A DNA stretch of 30,723 bases from CAZGKX01 sp964525945. Its GTDB lineage: Bacteria; Pseudomonadota; Gammaproteobacteria; Legionellales; Legionellaceae. Positions 9,501 through 16,448 of this stretch are shown one piece after another. The position numbers were made by a program, and so were the translations under genes. A model generated the notes under the pieces. That model was not told where the DNA came from. It saw only the letters and a program-made list of their open reading frames with translations, and did not search any database. Each line of letters opens with the position of its first letter. Positions within the stretch are counted from its first letter, which is position 1. The stretch spans positions 1-30,723 of the forward strand of contig CAZGKX010000027.1 in NCBI GenBank assembly GCA_964525945.1. The letters run 5' to 3'.

Positions 9501-10157
9501 TTAACGTTTATGCAACAAATAAACTTGTTCTCCCATCGAGCACAAACCGCGCGATTGCAAATGAGGTGGTATGGGATTTAGGGGAGCATCATGTAATTTT
9601 TGAACATGGCAGACGCCTCCAAAAAGCTCCATTATTTCTTGTTGATCAACAGAAAAAGGAGGTCCGTTCATTTCATTTTGGGGATAGGTATTAGCGACTA
9701 AAAAGAGCGGGGTGTGCGGTTTAAGCAATGACAACAAATGAGCGGCATATTTCGCTCGTTGTGGGCTGGGTAAAGCAATCAATGCGGCACGATCAAATAT
9801 GGCATCGACTTCTCCCAATATTGCGGGTGTGAGATCAAAAAAATCCCCGGATAAAATAGATATTTGCTCGCTTTCAAAAATATTAAATGAAGGCTCTTGT
9901 GTGAAACGCATTTCCAGCCCTTGTTCGGCAAAAAATGCTTCAGAAGCGAGCATGCTCAGTTCTACACCGATAACACGGTAACCTTGTTGAGCAAGCCAGA
10001 TCATGTCAATACTTTTGCCACAAAGTGGAACAAAAATGCGACGTCCGAGTGGCAATTTTAATGCGTCAAAATATTGACGCATTAAAGCATTGGGTTTGGA
10101 TTGATTAAATCCTATCTGATTGTTTTGCCAGCGTCGGTGCCAAAACTCTTGGTCCAT
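9501..10157 (-). CDS. tpm: thiopurine S-methyltransferase family protein
   Basis: SAM-dependent methyltransferase of the bacterial TPMT family, 218 residues, the family length (about 215-220). Family hallmarks are visible: the N-terminal DQEFWHRRWQNNQIGFNQ, the SAM-binding stretch FVPLCGKSIDMIWLAQQGY (42-60) followed by RVIGVELS, then LSGDFFDL and DRAALIALPSPQR. Bacterial members methylate thiopurines and, in some species, selenium or tellurium compounds; the physiological substrate here is unknown. ATG 10157 has a modest AGG upstream. It is divergent from the ankyrin gene across about 80 bases and stands alone on its strand. Confidence 0.9.
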   Translation of the reverse strand: MDQEFWHRRWQNNQIGFNQSKPNALMRQYFDALKLPLGRRIFVPLCGKSIDMIWLAQQGYRVIGVELSMLASEAFFAEQGLEMRFTQEPSFNIFESEQISILSGDFFDLTPAILGEVDAIFDRAALIALPSPQRAKYAAHLLSLLKPHTPLFLVANTYPQNEMNGPPFSVDQQEIMELFGGVCHVQKLHDAPLNPIPPHLQSRGLCSMGEQVYLLHKR

Positions 10158-10237
10158 GTTAAGCCTGCCGATTTTGATGTTGAATGGATTGAAGTATACT
10201 CTTTCCTAGAAGCCATTGTCTGTAATTAGGTAAGCGC

Positions 10238-12112
10238 ATGTTTTTTAGGACTATCAAATCCCTCGCCACTGTACGCATTTCTTTAACAAAACCCATACCA
10301 CCAAGTCGCCCACTATCGGCCTTTGCCCAAATAGCCAATGACATTGTGGCCAATAAAGAAATAGCTTCTGCAACCGTTGGTACATTGGCGTACCTCGGGA
10401 AATTTTTTTATGCAAAGCAAAAGGCTTCTTCAAAACGTTTGATTTTTATTGTTTGGCAAACTCAGAAAGGGCTTCCTGATGGTTTTACGAAATTAGTTAA
10501 AGAAGCAAACATTGATTCTCAAGACAGTGAAGGGAACACCGCTTTGCATTATGCGTGTGGGAATGGGAATGCTGAGCTGGTTCGGGCACTTTTAGCTTTG
10601 GGCGCCAATCCTTTAAAAAACAACAGGGGTGAAACGCCACTTTATATCGCTGCCTTTTTAGGGCACACCAAAGTGGTGGATATCTTTTTAAATGTTGCGA
10701 CGCAATATAAACAAAGGTGGATGTTTTCGTCTCAAATCTCCATAGAAGAAATCATCAATCAGCGTACCAAGAAAGGGTCTACCGCCCTAGAAGCCGCAGT
10801 ATTCAATGATCACACCGAAGTGGCGATGAAGTTGTTCACGCATTATGGTGACCTACGGGTGGAAAATCATAAGGGGGAAACATTATTGTTTTGGGCGGCA
10901 ATGAATAACAACCCACTGTTGATGCAACATATGCTTTTTAATTCGAATTTGCCTCAAGAGACCATCGATTTTCTAATGGAAAAAGACAGTTTGCACCAAA
11001 GAGGAACGCCTTTATGCCTTGCCGCTGAAAAAGGCTATATCGAAATCGCCAAGCTCTTAATCCGACGCGGTGCAAAAAATAAACCCGCAGGCCGCTATAG
11101 GCAAACCCCTTTGCACATAGCTCTCTTAAATTTAAACATCGAAATGATAGAGTTATTGGGGAATGCTTCAGAAGCTTATCAATACCGAACCTCTGATGGA
11201 TGGTCGGTGCTTGATTATGCGATACATTCAGCCCTTGCCCATGGTTTGGAAAATTGCCTGCGAAAAATTATTGTAAATTTTCTATCCAAAAATGGGATAA
11301 GCCTTTTGGATAAAGCAAAACTATCAAAACTACCTGAGTTTGAAATCACGTTAACGGTCCAAGAAATGGACGTGGCCGATGATGCAATGGCTTTGTATTT
11401 ATTAGCTATAGCGGATAAACCAGAAGCAATGAAGTCTTTATTAAAATCAAAACCATATCTTGCAAACCACAAAAACAAGTTCGGTTATAGTGCAATTCAC
11501 GATGCCATTCTTTATGGAAATCTCGGAACGCTTAAAGCGTTGGTTGAATCTGATGTTGATATGGAATCGACACGGAGCGATGGTTCAAGCCCTCTAGGCA
11601 CAGCTACTTTTTTCAAGCAAACCCAAATTGCATTGTATTTAATCGAACAAGGGGCAAATATTCATCACGTCAACAAATGGGGAGAATCACCCTTGCATTA
11701 TGCGATCATGAACAATGATCTTGATTTGACAACGGCATTTTGTGAAAAGGGCATTGATTTACGCCATATGGATGCTCATTGTTACAGTTACATGCACATT
11801 GTCGCGCAATATGGGACGGCCGGCATGGCAAGACTCTTATTGAATCATGGAGCATTGCGTGATCCAAGAACCGAAAATTTTAAAAATTTACCGATCCACT
11901 TGGCTGTTATTTATGAAAATATTGAGGTCTTGAAGGTTTTGCTTTTTGAATATGGGGCCGATCCTGATGCGCGCAATGGCCATAATTTAAAACCCGATCA
12001 ATTGACTAAAAATCCTAAAATTTTACAATTACTCCATGCGCCCCGCACCACGAAAGGGCATTCAGAAAATTTTGTGGCTCTAAATGAAAACAATTCATCA
12101 TGGACGCCCTGA
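10238..12112 (+). CDS. ankyrin-repeat protein, candidate effector
   Basis: A 624-residue protein made largely of ankyrin repeats. Well-formed repeats include GNTALHYACGNGNAELV, GETPLYIAAFLGHTKVV, GTPLCLAAEKGYIEIAKLL, QTPLHIALLNLNIEMIELL, YSAIHDAILYGNLGTLKALV, ESPLHYAIMNNDLDLT and LPIHLAVIYENIEVLKVLL. They fall in two blocks, about residues 95-310 and 395-600, joined by a less regular segment. The first 90 residues carry no signal peptide and no recognised domain; the C-terminal 25 residues are polar. Ankyrin repeats bind proteins. In Legionellales such proteins are frequently Dot/Icm-secreted effectors, but no catalytic domain or proven secretion signal is visible, so the effector role is inference. 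AGG lies 7 bases before the ATG. Confidence 0.88.
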   Translation: MFFRTIKSLATVRISLTKPIPPSRPLSAFAQIANDIVANKEIASATVGTLAYLGKFFYAKQKASSKRLIFIVWQTQKGLPDGFTKLVKEANIDSQDSEGNTALHYACGNGNAELVRALLALGANPLKNNRGETPLYIAAFLGHTKVVDIFLNVATQYKQRWMFSSQISIEEIINQRTKKGSTALEAAVFNDHTEVAMKLFTHYGDLRVENHKGETLLFWAAMNNNPLLMQHMLFNSNLPQETIDFLMEKDSLHQRGTPLCLAAEKGYIEIAKLLIRRGAKNKPAGRYRQTPLHIALLNLNIEMIELLGNASEAYQYRTSDGWSVLDYAIHSALAHGLENCLRKIIVNFLSKNGISLLDKAKLSKLPEFEITLTVQEMDVADDAMALYLLAIADKPEAMKSLLKSKPYLANHKNKFGYSAIHDAILYGNLGTLKALVESDVDMESTRSDGSSPLGTATFFKQTQIALYLIEQGANIHHVNKWGESPLHYAIMNNDLDLTTAFCEKGIDLRHMDAHCYSYMHIVAQYGTAGMARLLLNHGALRDPRTENFKNLPIHLAVIYENIEVLKVLLFEYGADPDARNGHNLKPDQLTKNPKILQLLHAPRTTKGHSENFVALNENNSSWTP

Positions 12113-12129
12113 GCGTGGAGCGGTAGTTG

Positions 12130-12159
12130 TTGACAGTGCATGCTCTTAAAGAATATAAT
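12130..12159 (+). promoter_or_regulatory. consensus Sigma70 promoter for kinase-like gene
   Basis: TTGACA at 12130-12135 and TATAAT at 12154-12159, both perfect consensus hexamers, with an 18-base spacer. Transcription would begin near 12166, about 30 bases before the ATG at 12197. It lies just after the ankyrin gene, so the kinase-like gene can be expressed independently. Confidence 0.78.
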
Positions 12160-12196
12160 TTGAACAATAATTAATCTATTGGTTGGAGCATTGCGT

Positions 12197-13390
12197 ATGC
12201 CAAAATACACCACGCAGGATAAAGGGTATGAATCCGGATACGAAAGTGACGGCGGTACATCTTATAAGCCCGAAAAAGAGATTGGTAAAGGCAAGTACAC
12301 GCGGGCAAGGAAATTTAAGTCGACAGGGTCTTCTACTGCAAAGGAAATTGCTGTTCTCGATCCAGTGTTGGTGGATTGGGACGAAGCACAGGCTAAATAT
12401 AATTTTTTCAAAGCACTGTACCCCGACCGGTCGGTTGAATTAATTAAAACACCCAAGAGTCGAGCCTTTCCTCAGGGCGGCTACCGCCTCATATTGCCTC
12501 TTATTCCCGGCCAGTTGTACAAAGATCTAAAGATAAGCAACGATCCGGAAGAGCATTTAGGGCTTTTTCTCTCGGCGGTTGAGGCTCTGGAACGTTGTCA
12601 TAATGCGGGTTATATTGTCGTGGATTTAACTGGTTCTAACGTGCATTATGATGCCGATACCAATATCACTTACTTGATCGATGGTGGTTTGTCTGCAAAA
12701 AAAGGTGCAGCAATTAACCATATCTTCCAGCCCCCTGATCAAGCCGCCGTTTTACGTGCGAAAGGGAAATTCAAATTTTATGCCCCTGAGTGTTTTTCAC
12801 TTACACCCATGAAAGCCACCGCAGCCATGGATGTCTATGCTCTGGGTTATATGATGCAAATTGCTTTGCAAGATCACAACCCAAGCCCGGCGATCGTAAA
12901 CTTATACACAGCATGCCAAAACCAAGATCCGACCCGACGGCCCACATTGGCCACTGTAAAAAATTCATTGCTCAGTCAGGCAAAGGTTGTTAGCAAACCA
13001 CAATCTGAGCAAACATCGGTGCTTGAGGAATTTAAAACTTTGTGCAATATGCACCTTGATTCTTCTACGCCTAAAGGGTATTTTTTTAATTTATTTGACA
13101 GTGCACATGAGCCTGCTAAAAAGAAATTGAAATTAGCTTTGAATGATGACAGTGCCACCAGCGAAACCATTAAAGAGGCTTTGATCGTTTATTATGCCGA
13201 AATTAGCCGTAGAAGTCTTTTTGTCGGAAATTTCTCATGCCGTCACAAAAATATTTTTGAAAAGTTGATGGTTAATTTGGGTGTCTTGGAGTCTTTGGAA
13301 GATAAAGACAATCTGGTGGAGAAACTGGACGATCTTGATATTGATTCATTGGACGTTCTCCGTAGCGAACACGATTTTATTTTGCATTGA
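12197..13390 (+). CDS. divergent eukaryotic-like protein kinase fold protein
   Basis: 397 residues. Residues about 25-260 follow the order of a protein kinase: glycine loop EIGKGKYTRA (28-37), candidate lysine K49 in TAKEIAV, catalytic loop VVDLTGSNVHY with D143 and N148, metal-binding DGG at 162-164 in place of DFG, YAPECF at 195-200 in place of APE, MDVYALGYM with D212, and RRPT at 247-250. The HRD histidine/arginine are replaced by V-V and the usual loop lysine by T, so it may be active but atypical. A 130-residue C-terminal helical region is unrecognised. ATG 12197 is preceded by GGAG at 8 bases. Similar divergent kinases are translocated effectors in Legionella (LegK proteins); that role here is inference. 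Confidence 0.8.
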   Translation: MPKYTTQDKGYESGYESDGGTSYKPEKEIGKGKYTRARKFKSTGSSTAKEIAVLDPVLVDWDEAQAKYNFFKALYPDRSVELIKTPKSRAFPQGGYRLILPLIPGQLYKDLKISNDPEEHLGLFLSAVEALERCHNAGYIVVDLTGSNVHYDADTNITYLIDGGLSAKKGAAINHIFQPPDQAAVLRAKGKFKFYAPECFSLTPMKATAAMDVYALGYMMQIALQDHNPSPAIVNLYTACQNQDPTRRPTLATVKNSLLSQAKVVSKPQSEQTSVLEEFKTLCNMHLDSSTPKGYFFNLFDSAHEPAKKKLKLALNDDSATSETIKEALIVYYAEISRRSLFVGNFSCRHKNIFEKLMVNLGVLESLEDKDNLVEKLDDLDIDSLDVLRSEHDFILH

Positions 13391-13401
13391 GATGGGCTGA
13401 T

Positions 13402-13427
13402 AATACGGCGGCCATTGCAGCCGTATT
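13402..13427. terminator. bidirectional terminator between convergent genes
   Basis: Inverted repeat AATACGGC / GCCGTATT with a 10-base loop, followed on the plus strand by a short T run. It sits 11 bases past the kinase-like gene stop and abuts the stop codon of the convergent oxygenase gene, so it can serve both. Confidence 0.65.
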
Positions 13428-14075
13428 TTAAGCTTTGTGGCGCCATATTGCGTTAAGAATTTTGTGTTTCCAACAACCATACGTCCAATTGAACATGCCG
13501 ACATGGGCTTTGCCCAGGGATTTACGTTGATCAAATTTTTGAAAAGCGAAGGGGCCTTGTTTGTCAACGTAAGCAAAAATGGCGGAAATAAACCATTTCC
13601 CGGTAAATGGAGTACGCCAATGTTCCGTTTCATGGCCTTTAAAAATCACCATGTCACCCGCCTCCAAGGCTAATTCTTCGTCGGTTCCTTTTATTTTCAG
13701 CATAAGCGGCCAAGGTTGCGCGGTGTCATCGGCGCCAATGCACAAACCCGCCACATATTCACAAGAACTGCGATCTTTGTGGGGCTTTAATTGATTGCCG
13801 GTCTTGTACGTGTAGTAAAAAGAAAGGGTTGGCCATAATTCCAGGCCTGTTGCTTGTTCTATCAAAGGCGTGAATTTTAACAACAGGGTTTCCATCAGCG
13901 TATCGCCATATTCTCGATGGATACCGGCCAACGGATCGGAGTTATTGCGAATGTTGGGCTTAAGATGGGCTTTAAAATTTGTATAGTCTGTTAAAAAGTG
14001 GCAAATTTCTTTGGAAAGGGCATTCTTAATAACGATATGAGTGCCCTTGTGAATGATCTTTGCCTGCTGAAACAT
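13428..14075 (-). CDS. 2-oxoglutarate/Fe(II) oxygenase, P4H-like
   Basis: 215-residue protein with the jelly-roll oxygenase pattern: LKPHKDRSSCEY gives the HxD iron ligands (H99, D101), GHETEHWRTPF gives the distal histidine (H148 or H152) and the 2-oxoglutarate-binding arginine candidate R154. FYYTYKTGNQLKPHKD resembles prolyl-4-hydroxylase-type proteins. It should use O2, Fe(II) and 2-oxoglutarate to hydroxylate a substrate that the sequence does not reveal. It is the second gene of a leftward pair, 14 bases after the AspH-type gene, so two different 2-oxoglutarate oxygenases are probably co-transcribed. ATG 14075 has only a weak ribosome site. Convergent with the kinase-like gene. Confidence 0.8.
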   Translation of the reverse strand: MFQQAKIIHKGTHIVIKNALSKEICHFLTDYTNFKAHLKPNIRNNSDPLAGIHREYGDTLMETLLLKFTPLIEQATGLELWPTLSFYYTYKTGNQLKPHKDRSSCEYVAGLCIGADDTAQPWPLMLKIKGTDEELALEAGDMVIFKGHETEHWRTPFTGKWFISAIFAYVDKQGPFAFQKFDQRKSLGKAHVGMFNWTYGCWKHKILNAIWRHKA

Positions 14076-14089
14076 GGTATGGTTCTCGC

Positions 14090-14806
14090 TTATTGCGCCA
14101 AAGGTTTAATTTCTTCGCCATGCTGCAAGGCGCGTTTGATCACGGAGCGGCCATAAGTATGCCGCGCAATGATATGGGTTACAAAACGATTGATCAAATC
14201 TGGCAATAAAGGCATTGGGCGTAGCACATCTAAAATCAACACTGCTCGAAAATCGTTGCTGTTGTTTTTTACTTCATGGGGCCATGAATCATCAAACAAC
14301 ACGGCTTCGCCTTCTCGCCAAGTGTAAGGTTGTTTATTGACAATGATGCGAGGCGGTTCATTTTTAGGAATATGCACGCCCAGGTGATAGCGCAGATAAC
14401 CTAAATAAGGCCCATCGTGCAGAGGGATTGATTTTCCTGGCTCTAGGATCGAAAAAAAAGCTTGAATTAAATTGGGGATTTTTTGGAGCAATGCGCAAAG
14501 GGTTGGGCATAGTTTGTTGGCTTGTTCGAGTTGGAATCCTAATAAATAAAGCATGTAGACATTCCATCTTTTTTCACACGCGTCTGAAATTTCTGCTTCT
14601 CCGGGATCAATATCATGATAACGGGGCAATTGGGGTGTTGCCGTAAGCACTTGATGAAATTCATTTTGAATGGTCTGAAAGTGTTGTGTAATTTGGTTTA
14701 ATGACGGGTATGTTTTATCGATATCAAAAAACGTTGGTCGTTGATTATAACCGACGTAGCGGCCGTAAAAACGGTTCAGTTTATCTTTAAAGTAATGGTA
14801 GTCCAT
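14090..14806 (-). CDS. aspartyl/asparaginyl beta-hydroxylase family protein
   Basis: 238 residues of the AspH/LpxO type (Asp_Arg_Hydrox domain). The iron site is visible as ILEPGKSIPLHDGPYLGYLR (H130, with glycine in place of the usual acidic ligand, as is typical for this family) and LFDDSWPHEVKN (H177). The 2-oxoglutarate arginine is probably R188 in FRAVLILDVLRPM. Family members hydroxylate aspartate/asparagine in proteins or the 2-position of lipid A acyl chains (LpxO); both are possible, and the protein lacks the membrane helices of full LpxO. First gene of a leftward pair with the P4H-like oxygenase. The start at 14806 has a weak GAG ribosome site. Confidence 0.85.
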   Translation of the reverse strand: MDYHYFKDKLNRFYGRYVGYNQRPTFFDIDKTYPSLNQITQHFQTIQNEFHQVLTATPQLPRYHDIDPGEAEISDACEKRWNVYMLYLLGFQLEQANKLCPTLCALLQKIPNLIQAFFSILEPGKSIPLHDGPYLGYLRYHLGVHIPKNEPPRIIVNKQPYTWREGEAVLFDDSWPHEVKNNSNDFRAVLILDVLRPMPLLPDLINRFVTHIIARHTYGRSVIKRALQHGEEIKPLAQ

Positions 14807-14825
14807 CAGAATATCTCAGCTTTAG

Positions 14826-14845
14826 GTTGGGGCTTGGCCCAACAA
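14826..14845. repeat. palindrome, copy 2
   Basis: GTTGGGGCTTGGCCCAACAA matches the palindrome at 8971-8990 at 18 of 20 bases. The changes leave GTTGGG/CCCAAC as the stem. It lies just upstream of the leftward AspH-type gene, so it would be in that gene's 5' leader and is unlikely to be an operon terminator. Confidence 0.55.
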
Positions 14846-14858
14846 ATTGAATCAATTT
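14844..14858. promoter_or_regulatory. 15-base perfect palindrome, possible operator
   Basis: AAATTGA-A-TCAATTT, perfectly symmetrical, abuts palindrome copy 2 in the leader region of the AspH-type gene. It has operator-like symmetry, but no cognate regulator is apparent nearby. The rest of 14807-15006 is strongly AT-rich and has no recognisable gene. Confidence 0.35.
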
Positions 14859-14970
14859 TAAATTAAAACAAAGCCCAGAGATTTTGCCATAAAAAAAAAA
14901 GTGAATAAAGGCTGATAATTATTCTATTTTATATATTGTTCTTTTGTGCTTTTTTTAATCATAAAATCGA

Positions 14971-14980
14971 CTATAATTAA
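14971..14980 (+). promoter_or_regulatory. SigmaS-like -10 element
   Basis: CTATAATTAA matches the extended stationary-phase -10 consensus (CTATACTTAA) at 9 of 10 bases and has no convincing -35 at 16-18 bases, as is common for SigmaS promoters. Transcription would begin near 14985 and read into the 26-residue membrane peptide and downstream genes. Confidence 0.5.
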
Positions 14981-15006
14981 AAAGAGTGTCTAACAGGGAA
15001 AATAAA

Positions 15007-15087
15007 ATGGGATATATTCTTGGCTGGTTACTGGGTTTGCCTATAAGTATATTGTTACTCATTTGGTTGTTGGCCCACATTTTTTAA
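15007..15087 (+). CDS. 26-residue membrane peptide
   Basis: A tiny open frame, MGYILGWLLGLPISILLLIW followed by LLAHIF and a stop. It is almost entirely one transmembrane helix. AGGGA lies 7 bases before the ATG and the SigmaS-like promoter just upstream, which supports real translation. Comparable small hydrophobic proteins with a glycine/proline-marked helix are found in other bacteria, but I cannot name a family. It precedes the four-helix membrane protein by 22 bases and is probably co-transcribed with it. A role in envelope stress is inference from context. Confidence 0.6.
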   Translation: MGYILGWLLGLPISILLLIWLLAHIF

Positions 15088-15109
15088 TCACTTTAATAAG
15101 GATATTATG

Positions 15110-15724
15110 ATGATCACAGAAATCGAAACATCGAGTTCGCCTCAGGTTTGTGGCCCCTATGCTTATAAACGCATCAGTTGGACGGCTATTTTTGTTGGTG
15201 CATTCGTAGGGATTGGATTAATTTTTTTAGTGAATTTATTCACCATTGCTATCGGCTTAAGTGTTTTTACGGCTGGAAGTGATGGGGCAATGGCTTTAAG
15301 CATTGGTGGATTCATTGGATTGGTGATAGGTATCATTGCCTCCATGTTGGTGTCAGGATATGCCGCGGGTTATCTGGGGCGTTTTTATTGCCCTCTGAGG
15401 AACTTAGGCATTATTTATGGCTTTACCACCTGGAGTTTGGCGTTATTGCTCAGCGCAGTGATAGGCACGCATGTCAGTTCTTATGTTGTCAATTACTCCC
15501 ATGCAATCACCTCGCCCACTGTTGTGATGGATGATAACAGTCAAACTACCCCCGCTGTGATCAAAACCACTGCAACGGATAACGGTAAAAACGTTGTAAA
15601 AGTGGCCGTGTCTGCAAGTGATTTAGCTTGGACCGCATTTACAATATTTGTTTTATTTTTTATTGGCGCTGTGTCAACCTGCATTGGAGCATGCTGCGGC
15701 ATGAGTTGTCGACGAGAAGAATAA
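15110..15724 (+). CDS. four-helix inner-membrane protein, unknown function
   Basis: About 204 residues with four hydrophobic segments: WTAIFVGAFVGIGLIFLVNL, ALSIGGFIGLVIGIIASMLV, a third beginning IIYGFTTWSLALLLSAVIGT, and a last one near the C terminus ending in a cysteine-rich tail (TCIGACCGMSCRREE). A polar loop of about 45 residues separates helices three and four. The KRISWTAIFVGA opening is typical of a conserved hypothetical membrane family in proteobacteria; no activity is known to me. Two ATG codons lie in tandem, and 15110 is favoured because AAGGA is 7 bases away (4 for 15107). Downstream of the 26-residue peptide and upstream of a hemerythrin, suggesting a stress-response cassette. 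Confidence 0.75.
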   Translation: MITEIETSSSPQVCGPYAYKRISWTAIFVGAFVGIGLIFLVNLFTIAIGLSVFTAGSDGAMALSIGGFIGLVIGIIASMLVSGYAAGYLGRFYCPLRNLGIIYGFTTWSLALLLSAVIGTHVSSYVVNYSHAITSPTVVMDDNSQTTPAVIKTTATDNGKNVVKVAVSASDLAWTAFTIFVLFFIGAVSTCIGACCGMSCRREE

Positions 15725-15747
15725 TTTGACCGGTTGGCATGGTTTTA

Positions 15748-15772
15748 ATCTCCCGCTTTATTGGCGGGAGAT
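15748..15772 (+). terminator. hairpin after membrane protein gene
   Basis: Arms ATCTCCCGC and GCGGGAGAT (9 bases, perfect) around a 7-base loop, 23 bases past the membrane-protein stop and 24 bases before the hemerythrin start. There is no T run after it, so termination may be partial and the hemerythrin could still be reached by read-through. Confidence 0.55.
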
Positions 15773-15795
15773 GCTATTAAACTAAGGAGATTGCA

Positions 15796-16239
15796 ATGAA
15801 TGCCATCGAATTTTTAATCAAGGAGCACAACAAGGTACGAAAAATGTTACTCGACATAGCGGATGAAAAACACCACTATGAAACCCAAAAAAAGCAATTT
15901 GAGCGGGTCTCTCAGGAGCTGCTCCGTCATGAGGACATGGAGCACCAAATTTGGTACCCCCATTTTAAAGACAAACTCCCCCAAACCATCAAGCATTTGG
16001 TCACCGAAGAGAAGGGTGCCGAAAAAGCAATTCACAAGTTGAACACTTTAAAAACTGAAACGGCATGGAAAGAACATTTTTTAAAATTCAGTGAGGACGT
16101 GGAGCACCATGCACATGAAGAAGAACATGATTTATTCCCAGAAGTTCAAAAAATTCTTTCCCAGAAAGAACTAGAGGATATTGGTTTGAAAATGCATGTC
16201 TTCAAAATGAAACACGTCCATTCTAACGTTAAGCATTGA
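15796..16239 (+). CDS. hemerythrin-domain protein
   Basis: 147-residue four-helix HHE protein. The di-iron ligand pattern is visible: EHNKVRKML (H11), HEDMEHQIWYP (H45, E49), EEKGAEKAIH (helix 3, E72 region and H80) and HHAHEEEHDLFPEV (H105/H107, E109, H111). Bacterial members of this kind bind O2 or NO, or protect and repair iron-containing proteins under oxidative or nitrosative stress; the exact role is not fixed by sequence. AAGGAG lies about 7 bases before the ATG, a strong ribosome site. It sits between the membrane-protein gene and ychJ, both same strand, with hairpins on each side. Confidence 0.88.
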   Translation: MNAIEFLIKEHNKVRKMLLDIADEKHHYETQKKQFERVSQELLRHEDMEHQIWYPHFKDKLPQTIKHLVTEEKGAEKAIHKLNTLKTETAWKEHFLKFSEDVEHHAHEEEHDLFPEVQKILSQKELEDIGLKMHVFKMKHVHSNVKH

Positions 16240-16244
16240 TCGTT

Positions 16245-16325
16245 GGGGGATGGAATAAGAGCGCATCCCCGGTTGACAAGCTGCGCTCTTGTTCTATACC
16301 ATCACGTCCAGCATTATTATAATGC
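16245..16325 (+). promoter_or_regulatory. alternative hairpins and palindrome before ychJ
   Basis: Between hemerythrin and ychJ are: a perfect 9-base stem AAGAGCGCA (16257-16265) / TGCGCTCTT (16282-16290), probably a terminator; a competing stem GGGGAT / ATCCCC whose right arm (16265-16270) shares base 16265 with the first and whose loop contains the first stem's left arm; TTGACA at 16273-16278 with TATACC 16 bases on; and a perfect 15-base palindrome GCATTAT-T-ATAATGC at 16311-16325. This could be a terminator followed by the regulated ychJ promoter. The 208-base stretch has an open frame without a usable start, so I do not call a gene in it. Confidence 0.45.
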
Positions 16326-16448
16326 AATAAAAACGATTGGCACGCTGAATATAAACCTGCAAGAATTGCCCAATGGTAGCTCATTGTTACAATCATTACC
16401 TTGGAATACAACAACATTGGTTGCTTCTTTAATCGATGAGGTGTTTGA

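Noticed and set aside
9371..9694. Rightward open frame of 107 codons overlapping tpm
   Set aside because: It runs through a dispersed repeat and then antisense to tpm, which has clear family motifs; no ribosome site.
10159..10353. Leftward 64-codon frame just upstream of tpm
   Set aside because: It spans the divergent promoter region and the ankyrin start, has no ribosome site and no recognisable protein features.
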